A DNA stretch of 64,000 nucleotides from Carposina sasakii (taxonomy: Eukaryota > Arthropoda > Insecta > Lepidoptera > Carposinidae): contig CP053152.1 of NCBI GenBank assembly GCA_014607495.2, positions 4,402,001-4,466,000 on the forward strand. Reading direction: 5' to 3'. A program made the position numbers and the translations under genes. Below, one piece after another: positions 32,401 to 47,400 of the stretch (positions are counted from its first letter, which is position 1; each line of letters starts with the position of its first letter). The notes beneath the pieces were generated by a model. It saw only the letters and a program-made list of their open reading frames with translations, was not told where the DNA came from and ran no database searches.

Positions 32401-35400
32401 GGGGAATCTACTAAATTCATATCTAAGTATGTCGTGCAAGTACACACAGGAACCTGCAAATCTAACAGTGGCATTCAACAAATTGCTATTCATATTTACC
32501 AAGGCAACCTCTACAAGAAACTTACCTTCCTTTTTTATCCTGCCCTCCGATAGCATACAACGCCATGCGGTGTGCGACCAGTCCAAAGCTCCGTCTTGGA
32601 ACTGCGAGTCCGGATTCACTGTACCAGGACTTGGCGACCGGCTCGTAACTCCACACCGTAGACACCACCACCGACTTGCCTCGAATATCGTCGTCCCGAG
32701 GATCCGCTCCACCTTAATTTTTGAAATCTTATTTACATCTGTCAAATTCCAGCTTATTTACATCGGTCCCCCTCCCCACTACACTAAACGTGGCTCTGCG
32801 ATATGATCTGTAGTTCTGGCTACAACAACACAATACACAACGGAACACAGCCGGATACGTAATATGATTAGTCTTATGGAAAACGATCTTTATTCTCCTT
32901 GTGCAATATCATGGAGGAGTAAGATGTAGACATAGAGTGCTAATGTCATACTAACAGTTTCGATGCACCATTAGACTTTTCGGTGCCTCACAATTCCAGT
33001 CCTTGACACTTAGATTGCATTACTATACGTTATAATTTATTAGTAATGTAGTACATTACTATACATTACACTAATAGAATCTAAGTGTCAACGACTGGAA
33101 TTGTGAGGCGCCGAAAAGTCTAATGGTGCATCGAAACCGTTAGTATGACATTAGCACTCTATGACATCTTATTCCTCTATGGAAATATAGAGTAATCATA
33201 ATAATATCTCGATAACTATACAGGATGATTTTTGGTCGTCAACGTTCCCGAAAACTACAGAATCTCCTCATCATCACGATCATTTTTCTCCATGGAAGCA
33301 TACCTCGGAAGTGTCTGGTTTCCAAAATATTAGGGTCCAAAGTTGAGTAAATAGACTGCGTTTTTTTACATAAATGCACATTGACGCGTGTAATAAGATT
33401 TTTTCACGAGAAATAATTTTATTAATATCTGTCTACGAAAATACTAGCATAAACACTGGACACTATAAATTTCGCCAGATCAAGTGATTAATAAATAATC
33501 AAAAGAATTTAGATCGTTTCCCAGCATTTTTTTTTGCATAAACTTACTTTATTTGATGTATAGAGTACGTACCCTTCGATAAGGGTGGCAATGAAAAAAC
33601 ACCCTGTTTGTAACTTAAGTAGCAAGGTGTTAGTTTGAGGATAGTTACCAACAAGATAGACCCTCCCCCTAAGGAAGGCGACAGAATGGTAGTGTCTTGG
33701 TTCAGGCAGTTCTCCAACCACATCCCACACGTTCGTTACTGGATCGAATCTAAATATAATTATATAATAAAAACTAGGTCACATATCACATAATAATATG
33801 TCCTTAAAATTGAGCATTCGTCTTTATCCTTCAGATAGGCTATCTGATCATCTTATCTTACTAATATTATAAACGCGAAAGTTTGTAAGTATGGATGGAT
33901 GGATGGATGGTTGTTACTCTTTCTACGTTTTTCATACTAAAATTGTTAATCGACATATGTTTCGCCAACACCCGTGGCATCATTAGGATTAGTTTTTCTA
34001 ACTAACAGTTAATTAGTGTAGTGTTCGTAACCATGAGTCGGCGTATCCGAGGGTCAACGGAGGGTGTAGGGCCCGGTGGTGGGCGAACCCTCGATGGAAA
34101 CCCTGGATTAACACATAGGCTACTTTTTATTCCGGGAAAATATTTTTATCCCGGATAATTTCGACGTTTTGTTTTTTCTGCAGTCCGCGCGGACGAGGTC
34201 GCGGGCGTCTACTAGTATTAATATCAGCATATTGCAGTCAACTGCTAGACATAGGCGTCCCCCCAGGCACACCAGAAGGCTACTGCTACAGGTAGGTGAT
34301 TGGCCATAATTATTGCATAGAGTATTCTTCAATTAAATTCTATTGAACTATCATAATCGGTGGAACTAGTGGAAGCATTGATGTAGTGACTTGTGAATTT
34401 GATATAACTATTGAGACTTTTTATACTGAGGTAGGTTACCTGTAAATATCTTTCCCAGAATTTCTTCCGACTCCATAAGTATCATGAGGATCTATTCCAC
34501 CAAATACTAGGACGGTTTCCCGATCCCAGTTGAAAAGAGAACCTTCGGAAATGTAGTTCTTATTCGAAGGACCCAGGATAGACGTCGACAATTTGTTCCT
34601 ACGATAAAATATGATTACCTATATAGGGTGTAGGTGACAGCCAGGCAAATACTGAAATGCTGAACAAGTACCATTGTGTTGAGTTATACCACAGTGTTAT
34701 TACCCGCAGGAAAAGTATTTTTTATTTCATAATCAGTAATCTTTGCTCTCCGCACCAATTGTATCGGGAGATCCTGTGACTAATTAAATGGACTTATTGG
34801 TTATTGTATGACACATTGTTGTTTTTTGGATTACCTGTGATTCTCCATTAGGGTTGATCAGTTGTTTGAACTTTTTTAAGGGCAACTTTTTTTATGAAAA
34901 TATTTTTTGATTAAAATTTTATTTTTAAGTCATTACCTAAGGCCAAACAAATTAAACTATTATTTTCTCGAAAATATGAAAAAAAAAGTCAGAACATTTT
35001 GGAATTTTCCTGCATCAGAATCATGGTCTGAAGTCACCATATCAATATTTGCCTGGCTGTTACAAACACCCTGTATTTAATCCAGAAAACTGATAGGATA
35101 TACTTTTCTTGCAGTGTTATCTTAAAATCCAACTGCATAATGGAGGCATTGCATCTAATTAGTGTAGTGTTTTCTAACTATTAACAACAAACGGTTTCAA
35201 AGTAAAATGAAATTGCAATTAGCTTGGCATCGGAAGTTCAAGATCTAAAAGAAAAAACCCGACTGCGTAAAATTTTGACCCAGTGTAACTCTCACGATTA
35301 ACGGCCAATTTCAATACGAGAGATCAAACAGAATCTCGGATATTTTTATTCCTAATTTGAAATTTTGTATGAAAACAATTGAAGATTAAATTTGAGATAT

Positions 35401-38400
35401 GCAAAAAATCTCTCAAGATCAGTTATAGAAATTGGCTATAAGATAAAGCTAATACTCTCAAGCTAAATGCGTCAGTCAAGCCGTTTAGGATGTAGAGCGT
35501 TCCCAACAAATATACATACATGCATAACCATTCTGGTGCAGTCTGGTAAAAATGGTCAAAGAAAAAAAGTTCACGAGTTTCTTGCTTGGTGCTAGGAAGT
35601 AAAGATGAGGTGTCAAGAATGATTGAAGAGAGTTAAACTTCACTTACATGTTAAGCCGAGCAAAAGACTCCTTAGAGTGATTGAAGAGCGATATTTGCGG
35701 GCTGGTGAAAGTGCCCACAGGCAAGGCATGCGGCGGAGAGGATCGTGCGTCAGGCCGCGGCGGGAGGCGGCTGTTAGACGCGGGAATGCGATGACGGGAC
35801 TGACTGCTTTGTGATTGGGGACTTTGGAAACTTGAGCGGGAAGGAGTGTGGCTGTGTGAAATGAAATCATTTATTTATTTATATGAGGTACATTTGAGAT
35901 ACAAGTAGGTACCTTATATACATCTACTAGCGGACGCCCGCGACTCCGTCCGCGTGGACTGCAGAAAAGACAGAAGAATTCAGAAGGCGCCATCTGTTGC
36001 AGACTTATGGAACGTACGATTAATAAATGCCAATTTTCATGAATATCAGTTGACTCGTTTTTGAGTTTATTCGGAACATACACAGTGACACGGATTTTTT
36101 ATATTTAAGAAAGATAAAGATGACACAACATAGGTGACACCACATTTTCATCAATAATAACGTCCATTTTAAATGAAATGTTTATTTGCTTAACACATGA
36201 TATAATAATGTTATCCTGTGAAGTATATCAGGGAAATATAGCTAGCAAATGATATCATCTATTTGATACTTGGCCGGTATATATACGCCTGCACAAGAAG
36301 AATGGCAAAGAAACTTGGCAGAGTAAAAGACGTTATTTTGAAGTTGCAATTTCTTACGGTTGCTAAAAATTTGTTAGCGCAATATATTCGTTTTACTGGT
36401 TAATTTTATTATCGTCAATAATAGCGTTTTATCTTACCCGCCCTTTATGCCAGAGAGAGCGGCTGTGGCTGTAGCTAGGTAGTTTGCTGCCACGCTAACT
36501 CTTCTTTCTTTGCGTGCACCCTGAAATACAACTAAGATTTGAAGATAAAATCTTGATTTGTAAAATATCCTTGAACTAAGCTCTCATAGCTCCTCGTCTT
36601 ACGTTTAGAAGAATCAATGTTAACTTTTTGACGTGCTTGTGACCTTTGTTTGTGTGAATCCTTCGACCCAATTTTTAAAGTTGGTATCTGATGTCCTAGT
36701 TCTGTAATATGATATAGTAGAACCTTACCTGTTCTGTGGTAGAACCTTTTCACCTACCTTTTCACTCAAGTCGATAACTTCGCTGCTAGTTTCACTGGTG
36801 ACCTCTTCGGAGTCTTTCTCCGGAGGATCGTAGACCTGAGTCGGTTTCGGAGGGGATTGTAAACTGCCTGTCGGTTCCTATTGTAAAATATACAAAGGTC
36901 TGAAGTGTCTTCTTTTAAATAGTATGGTTAGAAAATATTAAAAATAACTTGGAGAATTCTTACTCACCATTGCTCCGTACTGACACGAACCGTGTGGCTA
37001 AAATAAGAAAAACATTTCAGGGAGAACGTATGTATTATACAACAATATTATAATAGGTAGAATCAAAGATTTTTAATTTTTGTAGTAAGTTAGTAAGTAC
37101 TCAACAAAGATAATGTTGTCATAAACATAGCAATAGCGACATAATTCAAACAACTCTACAATAGTATTGTGCGAAAAGCAGTCGATTTCAGCCACAAGGT
37201 TTAAATTAGCTTGCTCTTTACCTACCCCAACACTTATGAAATGAGTAAACTACTTACATCGTGCACATTCCTAGTTTTGAAGTCCGGACTATGAAAGGCC
37301 CTTCTCTCCTGCACGGCTGTGTATGTGGAAAACGCCACCGGCTCCGGCGAACGCGTCGGAGACGGGGAGTGACTGTAGTCCTTTGACTGAATAAATTAGA
37401 AATAAGGACTTATACCAGGCTTCACGGGGTCATCTCTTATATAATTTAAAACAATCCCTGTTGTGTCTGTCTCTTACATTGTATGAAAAACTACGGAACA
37501 TGATGTCTATGAGATTTTCATATACCTACAGAAAATGTAATGTGTGTATGTATTTTATTTTATTGTGAAGTTATGTGACCATGTCGGAATCAGGGTTAAG
37601 TAATTTTGCATTTAGATATTTTAAATGAAGTATGGCTTAATTAATGTTGCTGGAAAGGATAAACAGGTTAAGTGATTCTGATGATATGCGACGCTTTTTG
37701 CATCCTATATGTTAGTAGATAAGGACCCTGAAAGGAATAGTGACGCTTGAGAAACTTACTGTTTTTCTATTCTCGAAGAATTCACTCATAGTGGGGAAGG
37801 TTTTGTCCTTATCCGGTGACGACAACCCTTTGAGCGTGGCTGGCAGCGGGAAGTCAAGCTTTGGACGCCTTATGTCCATTTTGTCATCCATTCCTCGCAT
37901 ACTTCCTGTTACAAATTAAAATTAGGTATTGCTAATGAATTTTGATAATAGACATGGAATACAATAATAAACCGCAGTAGGTTATATGTAGTAGGTATAC
38001 CTACTTAATTATTTCCATTTATAGATAGTTTGGTTGGGTATCCACATAACCACATAATAATGTCTCACATGACGGCATCCGTGTGAATCAGATTACAAAT
38101 TTTATTTTGATATGTTAAACATTCTTCGCTTTACACATACGATTTATATATTAAACAACATCACAATAATATTTGTCTTGTAAATAAACCTTTTAGCATT
38201 CTGCTTTATTATCTATCTCCTATCTTCTATATCTATTCTATACATATAATAAAAATGTAACGGATCACTGTCTGTACACCTTTATCAACGCAATAGTACC
38301 CAAAACAATGATTTTTGGAATTTTTGTCTGTTTGTCGGTTTGGCTGGGCGTTTGTGCATGCTAATCTCAGAAACGGCTGAACCGATTTGGATGCTGTTTT

Positions 38401-41400
38401 CAGGAATATATTGTGACAGGTCCCACTTAACATATAGGCTTTTTTATCTCGGGAAAATGTTTTTATCCCAGATAATTTCGACATTTTGTTTTTTCTGTAG
38501 TCCACGCGGACGGAGGACATCCCATGTCAATTGGTTACCCTGAGTAGTCGACCTGCCATGTCATGATAAAAGCTGCAATTTCTCCATCGATCAGATGTAG
38601 GTAATAATCCAGATTGCTTCCTAGTTCCTACATACATACCGTGGTCGTCGCTTCGCCTGGGAGGCTGCATCAGCGACATCTGCTGGTACATTTGGTCTTT
38701 CGGCACCATAAACTGCTCGAGGTATTTCAAGAAATCTTTGTATGTCACATGATTCTAGAATTAATTTGAATGCAAGGTTCAGCAACAGACTTTAATTACC
38801 ACTAAAACTTAAAAGAAAGTAGTAAGTATAACCATGGAAGATCATAAGTTGTATCATGTTTGGTGTGCTTAATAAATAAAATAAAAATAAAGATATATTT
38901 TTACGAGATTAAAACATAACCTACCCATTATCGTTTTGAAGTTAGGTACGTAAAAGTGACACATAGACTGACAGGAAGGAAAATTAAGATGAATAATATA
39001 ATTATGTAAATACCTTTTCTTCACCGATCCAATGTCTTTCAGCTGGCTCAGTAAGCCCTAGGACATCGATCCAATGGTAGTAGTTCTTGGAACTGTTACC
39101 GTACCAATACTTAATGATGACGTACCTGGAACAACATTCATTGCAAGGTGTTATATGTGGGATCAGGCCGCTTTATATGAGATTCATGCTTGGGAGCTAT
39201 TGATTAAACAGGCGTTTTTATTACGCGATTATGATGCTAGAAAAGTACTTAAAAGCCGCAGTTTCCATTTGATAAAGTATTCGAGAACTACATGATTTCT
39301 GATGGTGCTGCTACACAAAAAAGAATCATGCTCGAGCCCTTTCGCATTAACGGGCGTCTTCATAACAGTTTTGGTATACATAATACCCAGATACCTATGT
39401 ACCAATTTAAAAGCACCACATGATAAACGAGCCTATTGGATTTTCCTTCATGATCCTGCAGTTCTAGATACACCATTCTGGCAACACAGAACGTTTCCTA
39501 TTTCTCTGGAAACATATGCAAGTCCGGCGTCCACCATTTGCTCACCTCGGGCTCATTGACGATCTCGAGTATCTCCTCGTTGTCGGGGTTGTGCTTTACT
39601 CTGTAAGCCTACCAATTAAAAAGCCTATGTTCCCTATGCTTGATGTGGCTGTTGGATTTCCTTCTAGCTATACGCGCTTCTTCCAGTTGTAGCTACCCCA
39701 TTTTGGTAACAGCACGTTTCCTAATACTCTGTAAACTTACGCAAGTCCGTCGTCCACCATTTGCTGCACCTCCGGCTCGTTGACAATCTCGAGTATCTCC
39801 TCGTTGTCGGGGTTGCGCTTGACGTCCACGAGCTGCCACGGCGAGATGAGGCCGAAGCGCACGCAGCGCATCACGTCCACAACCTTAGCGCGCCGCGCCG
39901 CCCAGTCCCCGTACAGCCAGCGGACGCCCGCCATCAGCACCTCTATTTCACTATAGAGATACATAATATCATTCGTGTGAAGAATTGAACATTGGACTTT
40001 GTTTCCAAGTCATAGAATGTTTCTTATCATTTAACTAGTGGACGCCCGCGACTCTGTCCGCGTGGACTGCAAAAATTTGTTCTAGTCCACTTGGAACACA
40101 CACAATTTTTTTTATCAAAATCAGTCCAGCCGTTTAGAAGGAGTTCAATTACAAACACACAAACAGAAGATTTATACTAGTACCCATAATAGGAATATTA
40201 GTGTGGAACTAGGTTAGGTGAAGTGTGTGAATATTTATTTGATTTAAACATTGTTTGAGGTAAATATTGCCTAAATTTGACAGATATTCCATAATTTTAT
40301 TGTCAAATGTAATTTTTGTGTCTAGCTTTAGATGCAGTTTTGTAATAACGTACTGAATATGTCTGTGTCGACCTACCTACCATAATAATACTTGTTATTA
40401 TGAAGGTTCGACCACACTACTACTTGAAATACGGTGACGTTACGGATTTGTAGTGACGCATCATACCTATCCGTATCCTTTTTATAGGTAGCAAACCTTA
40501 TACTGAATTGAATGCAGTCTTAGGTCCGCTACTTGTAAAATACGATGATCCTATATTCATGGATGATGATAACTATTTTATTTTATCCGGGAAACAAACG
40601 GTTGACAATAACTATAATACTTAATGCTATTACATAGGACTCATTCTGAATGAGATCAAAATCTTATCAGAATAATATTACCTATAGCTGAATAAGCAGT
40701 GACGGATTTACCAGCAGGCTGAGTAGGCTCGAGCCTAGGGCGGCAGATTTTGGGGGCGGCAAATTTGGGGAACGATTTTTTTTTTTTTACCTCATAGAAA
40801 TCAAAAATATTTTTCTATGACGGTTTTCTGATGTCTTACAGATAGAAGTCTGCAACAAATTTTGTCGATGACTTTTCTCTCTCACTTGTCATTGCACATT
40901 CCGAGAGTAGCAAACTTCCATATTCTAGAGTAAAACAGCTAGTTCGCCGCCCCTCAAGCAGTGATCGGCCTCGCGCCTCTGCGCCCTTTGCTCACACTTC
41001 TTATGAGTGAAAAGAGCGCAATTGTAAAAAATATGCCCCTCTTCCCACTAACAACCCATACATGCCAGTCTTACTACTGGTTGGAGGCTACGAACTTGTT
41101 GCATTGTAAAAATAATGTATGATATGACAATTGTTGAGGCAAGGGCGGCAAATAGTGTTGAGTAGGACACGACTTGAAAAAGAGTTTGTAAGAGTAGCCT
41201 CTTTTTTGTCCTGAGCCAGTACAATGTCCCACTTCAAATGAGGCGAGGCGTACCTACTGACTGAACCATTTGAAGTTATAGTACGAAATATGCGCGCCTC
41301 CTGACGCCTCAAATGTCAGACGCGACGTGCTTTTGTCATGTCATTTGTTTGTTTAGTACAAATATTTTTAATTATAAATCTTACAAGTATAAAAAATAAA

Positions 41401-44400
41401 TTTTATGTGTTTATAGTAGATATGGGTTTTATTAGGTTATAACCTATACCTGTTCCTACTGCTTCTGTGACACAAAAATTCCTGTTCCAGAAACCTGTGA
41501 CAAAATACTTCTTGGGTTTCTTATCAGTTTTTACAGGTTTTAGCCGTTTCCGAGATATGCCAAATAAATTTATAAACAAATATTGTAAAAAAAAAGAAGA
41601 ACAGTTATCGCGTCACCGGGACTCGAACCCGATTCCTCTGGCTTCGGAGTTGAACGCTTGAACCACTTGGCTACCGTAACATTGAATGACAATGACGAAA
41701 TTTACTTCTGTAATCAGAATCTGTATTCGTAGTCATTAAATTCTCCTGGCTGGCGCCTCGCCTCGCATGGAAGACAAATATATTTCTCTCTCGCTCAAAA
41801 TGTCAGACGCGACGACCGTGACGTGATCACGTGACGTGCTTGTCGTTTGTCTGCCTGCCTCGCTCGACCGTTCAAGCTCGACCGCGACAAGAAAATTGAA
41901 GTAGTACAATTTAAAATTTCGAGGCACTCTTACATTTTGACGTCATGTCCGGGACAAATGAAGTGCCTCTTGTATGTCCTACTCAACACTAGCGGCAAAA
42001 ACTATTCAGCCTATACCTTGAAAATTTGTAAATCCGCCACTGTGAATAAGAGTAATATGTAATAGAAATTATGCATGTAGCCACTGTCTATAAACTGACA
42101 CCTGTCGTTCTATATTATATGTTGTTTATAGTTTCATTTTAAATCGCAGGACAGAAGTGGAACTTTGCAAACATCATATGCGTGGCAAATACCCGTAAGC
42201 GCAGTATTTGTTATTAAACTTGTTTTATCTCATAAATTTTAATATTCTACAACCATTATCGCATAAGAACCTCTCGATTACCTCGTCACGCAAATATAAT
42301 TGGACTGGAGGATAATCAGCAACTCGTCCAAATGCAGTTCCAAGAAATCCTTAGAAGCGACCAGTGGTAGGAAAAACCTCATCACTCTTGGAATCTGCAA
42401 AAGTGATACAATTTCTTGTAAACATTAATATATCTACGTCGTTGTGGCCACAAACGCTTAGGTACCTTGCCTGGAATGTTTGTAATTTTTTTTATAAGTA
42501 CATATTATTTTATTTGGCCTAAATCCCGATACTAATGTTTCATATTGATTCAATTCTAGAAGTAGCTGGCAAGGAAACATTGCCTACCGAAAAATTGTCC
42601 TCACAAGTCATGAAATACTTAATTCGAAGTCAGAACAGATTGAACGTGAATAGAAATATAACCATTAAATCCATAACAGGAGCTATTCCTTTAACCCTTG
42701 CTTCCCTGAACAGAGCGAAAGCGGTATCTTCCTTGAACATCTCTTCGCTTACTATGAACGCCCAGCATTGGTCTTCTAAATCTGGAAAATTAATGTAAGT
42801 ATACACAACCCCTTTACAGTCTGTTGACCGGTAAAATAAGTGATTTTGTACCTATCCTCCCTCTTAATATAGTTTGTTAGTGATTGGTATATAGTTTCAG
42901 CTGTAAGTTAGTAACCTACCAAAGAGTTAAGTAAATCTAGGTACCTTTTACAGAAAGATATTGCGCTGCACAGAAGACGTCTAGCACATTCTCTCGCTTC
43001 AGAAGCTTATTACTGTCGGGCCCACTGAATATCATCCATTCGTATATAGTTTGGAAAGCTTCAGGAGACACATTGTTCTATAAAAATATAGAAATGCTTA
43101 AATGGAATCGATACATTGTGCATTCCATATTCAGAGCAACTGTAAAGTGTAAATGCAAAGTTAAATAAGTAGCTAGCTTCACCAGGTGTCTTAGCTAAAG
43201 CACTCAGATATAGTGAGCATCACAAACCTCATTTACATGACTGTTTTTTTGATTTTTCGTAGCATAAAGCGTCAACTAGACAGTGGAAGGACGTAAGCAT
43301 GTGTCAAGTACCAGAAAGCTTTGCTTTCTTCGATAGGGAACGCTATCAGCTTGGGATCTCATAGTTATAAATACACGATTTACTTTTAGTGCGTATTAAT
43401 AAGAAATATACGTACTTACAACTGGTAACTCAATCTCCATCTGCGTGTTCAGGTCGAAAAAGGTGGAGTAGATCTGCAGCACAATTCGATGGCAATGAAA
43501 TGTGTCGTTACCGATATGAACCTCCATGTCCGTGTTCCTGGCAAAATTCGTAATGGATGTTGAAAAATTATTTAAAAATCTATTTATTCTATTCGCTGAT
43601 GATTTCAAAAGGGGTTTTTGAAATCAAGAAATCTTATTAAAGGTTTATTTAAAATTTTCTAGTTTTTTAGTTATTATTAGCCAATAAAAGCTCTCCTATG
43701 TAAATAATAAAATACTGCGATGTTATAGCTCCAAAAAAGTATTTCTATTATGATTTATGGATTGAGCTACTCCTATTTTAAAGTTCCTATTGGACATTTT
43801 TAACTCCGTCAAAGGTGTAAAAGTCTCCTTACGTGTAATTATGTATCCTTCGGTAGAACTCCTGAAAAAGGTCTAATTTCTTCGGCAGCTGCATCCTCAT
43901 CCAGTCGATAGGTTCTGCATTGTTGTATCCGAGGCTGGCCAGGTCCTTGCCTTTATCTTCTCTAACGCTTGGATATCTCGTCTTCTGGTTTTTGTCCACT
44001 GTGTACGCTTGCTTCTTTTGTAAAGGTTTGTTGGGTGGCGCTATTCGGATTTGAGACTCTTCCTCTGTTATATTCTATAAGAATGACGATTTGTACATTA
44101 AAACGTTATTATTCAATAGCTATTTCTAGCTGGCACATTCAACCTAAAATTATTTATTGAGTCAATATTTTTATTGGTAATACTTATGTCTAAGATAAGA
44201 TACTAACAATTCCATCGCCGACAGATTTTCCTTCGAATTTGACTTTAACTTCAGCTTGTGCAGGGTCTGCCAGCAGAACTCCAACAGTGGATGACTGGAA
44301 CACGACCTAGTAGAAACAAGCGATTTATATTATTTTCTATTGTATTTTAGTAATTGAGTAATAAAGAATTTCAAAGAATTGCAAAAATCTTATTACCTGA

Positions 44401-47400
44401 TTTGACTGAACTTTTAGATTGCCACTCGGTGTACACGTAAATGGAAATGCAGCGCCTTTATTGACATTGCAGTCGAAACTGCTTGTGCTGTAAAATAATT
44501 AGAAACATAAATATGTACAAGTAGGTATGCATATTCCTTTCCTGTAGAGTACCTAAATACTAATAAAATACTCCTTTAGAATAGGTATCCTGTTAACTTA
44601 TAACCAACTAGCGACCAGCCCCGGCTTAGCACGGGTGCAATGCTGAATAGGTATACATATAAACATTCCTCTTGATCATTCTATTTATTTAAAAAAACCG
44701 CATCAAAATCCGTTGCGTAAAAAGATCTAAGCATACACAGGGATAGACAGACAGACTTTGTTTTATACTATGTAATGATGGATCCAAGGGAAATTTATTT
44801 TCCATGTTATATCTCAGTTACCTTGAGTTTTCTGCATAAGTGGAAGTATTTGCTTCTGTAATGTCCGACTCTCTGTAACTCGGAACGTAGTCGTTGTTAA
44901 ACTTGCCAGTAAAGTTCTCGGGCGACATGACAGGTTTCTTTTTAGACTTCCTTAAAATTGTTAAACGTGTAAATATTAAAAGATTAAAAGTGTCTCCTAT
45001 TAGCTGGTTTAAATTTTGCCGGATCGCTATAGTTGCTTATAATTTAGGTTTGTCATCAGTAAAAATAAGAAAGAGTACCTATGCCCATAAATAAGTCTTC
45101 CTTAGCTTTGGATTAAAAAAAGCGTTTATACTACAGGGACATGCCAACTTGTTCAAAGGTATTTATTTCCAGCTTGCGTCATTTGGGTAGATTGGGTCAT
45201 AAGCTCTGAAGGGCGATCAAGGTTGGACAATCAGAGTTTTGTTATTATATGTTTCTTGCATTTATGTTTTTTAAGGGTAAAGTACGTACTTCCCCCTAAA
45301 ACTCCACGACATGAACGTAGGATCAGTCAGGTCGGTGACACGTAACTTTAGATCTGGAGCGTCTCCAGAGCTACCATCGATTCTCCGTCTCGGGCTGTCT
45401 TGCACCAGCAGTTGACTTGTGCGTTTGAAAAAATCTACAGCTGGAATAAATCTTTATTATTGAGATAATATCGAAGAATACACATCAAATTAGGTTTATA
45501 TAAGTCATATGGTTTCCAGCAGTTCCCACAGTAAAAACATTAAAGTTTTCTTTGTACCTCACGTGGACGATGATCTTGGTATTAGTTTTATACTACAGGT
45601 ACTACAGGCTTTAGTTATTTATTTACCATGATTAACAATAACATTGGCGTTAAAATTAATGTAATTTTAACCAACCTACTACATTGGACGATTGATAAAT
45701 ACATAGATATACTATAGGTACTATAGATAGTGTATGACTTTTGCTGATGGATAGTTGTATGATATTGGTTATAATAACTACTAACGAGTAACGACTCACT
45801 GATATCACTAGTTTTGTTGGTGATTTCAGTCAAGGAATTGCTTCTGTGCAGCTTGGGCTTAATTATTATATTGTAATGCTCGAAAACATTCCCAAATATG
45901 TTGTTGAATCTTCTCTTAGGTTTAGTTGTAGATTTATTACTGAAAAAGATTTCTTCAGTTGTAGTTAAATATCCTCATCCATATCTACAAATTTAATGAT
46001 GGTCGGATTTAAATTTGTATTTTCCTTGTAAAAGCTATGTAGTTTGGTACTGTAGAGCTATTATTATATTGAGAAAAGTAGAGTAGATAGAAGTATATCT
46101 ATACGAGTAATACCGAACATAAGAATAACCTAGCTTCATAAACTAAGTCAATATTTATCTACTTCAAATGAGATTCAAAAACTCAACAATCATCGTCAGG
46201 AAGAGATACATAATTATTACGAATAAGATTATACAAAAAAACTTGAAATGAATTAAAATAATTATCTTCATCTTAAAAAACAATCAAATTGTATGTTATG
46301 TTTGATACAAGAGTTTATTTGGTAAAAACTTCCTTCTTGAACGGGTTTTTTGTGTAGATAATTTCGACCAATGGTAGGTAGGTATTTGCATAACTTTGGG
46401 TTTTGATCGTGGATTATTATCAAAATGGAAACAGATTGGCAAAATTTTATTTTTCAAAATTAGTCGCCATATTTATTTTGATGAACAAGTACTTTTCATC
46501 GAGGGTTCGCCCACCACCGGGCGCTATACCCTCCGCTGACCCTCGGATATGCACGGATCGTAACCATAGATTTAGCGAAAAAAATTCTAAATCTATGGTC
46601 GTAACGAGAAGCACCTAGCAACAACAAGTATTATCTCGATCTTCTCCAATATTGGGTAGATACTACGAATACTTACGAAAGTTTAAGAAATCGGTTGACT
46701 TACTTAGAATATTTTCTTTGGTAAATACAGTTTGTATCATCTATCGCTAAATTATTTACCTGAAAAAGAATAAAAATACAATAGAAAAGGTCATATTTCT
46801 ATTAAAAACATTCTATAATTCTATAAAGCTTTTCTGGGATAGCGGTGACGTAATAAGACAGCCGTCTTTACGATATGTACCTACGATATGTACAAGTTAA
46901 CCTGATCAAGAAAGAGACAGCCGATATCAATGGTCAGGTAACCTATCTAAAACCTGGTTAAGAAAGAGACGGCCGATTTCAATGGTCAGAAAACCTATCT
47001 AAAACGTCAAGAAAGAGACGGCCGATTTCAATGGTCAGAAAACCTATCTAAAACGTTAAGAAAGAGACGGCCGATTTCAATGATCAGTTACCTATCTAAA
47101 ACCTGGTCAAGAAAGAGAGGGCCGATTTCAATGGTCAGTTAACCTATCTAAAACCTGGTCAAGAAAGAGACTGCCGATTTCAATGGTCAGATAACCTATC
47201 TAAAACCTGATCAAGAAAGAGACGGCCGATTTCAATGGTCAGAACCTATCTAAAACCTGATCAAGAAAGAGACGGCCGATTTCAATGGTTAGTTAACCTA
47301 TATAAAACCTGGTCAAGAAAGAGACGGCCGATTTCAATGGCCAGTTAACCTATCCAAAACCTGGTCAAGAAAGATATGGCTGATTTCAATGGTCAGTTAA

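Larger units (their letters stand above)
40697..42042. mobile_element. hAT element (outer) with 8-bp target duplication
   Basis: Ends CAGTGACGGATTTACCAG and (inverse) CAGTGGCGGATTTACAAA. It is flanked by TGAATAAG on both sides (40689-40696 and 42043-42050). The body is non-coding and begins 'gggcggcaaatttgggg'. It is split by a second hAT element at 41153-41991. It lies in the Kelch intron between exons 11 and 12. Confidence 0.88.

Noticed and set aside
32288..32806. 172-aa + strand frame over Kelch exon 22
   Set aside because: Shadow of the real coding exon on the opposite strand, which has correct splice sites and Kelch motifs.
36532..36753. 73-aa - strand frame next to Kelch exon 18
   Set aside because: It overlaps the exon 18 donor region. 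The acceptor needed to include it (TTACAG before 36700) gives a stop or wrong phase, whereas exon 18 to exon 19 joins cleanly.
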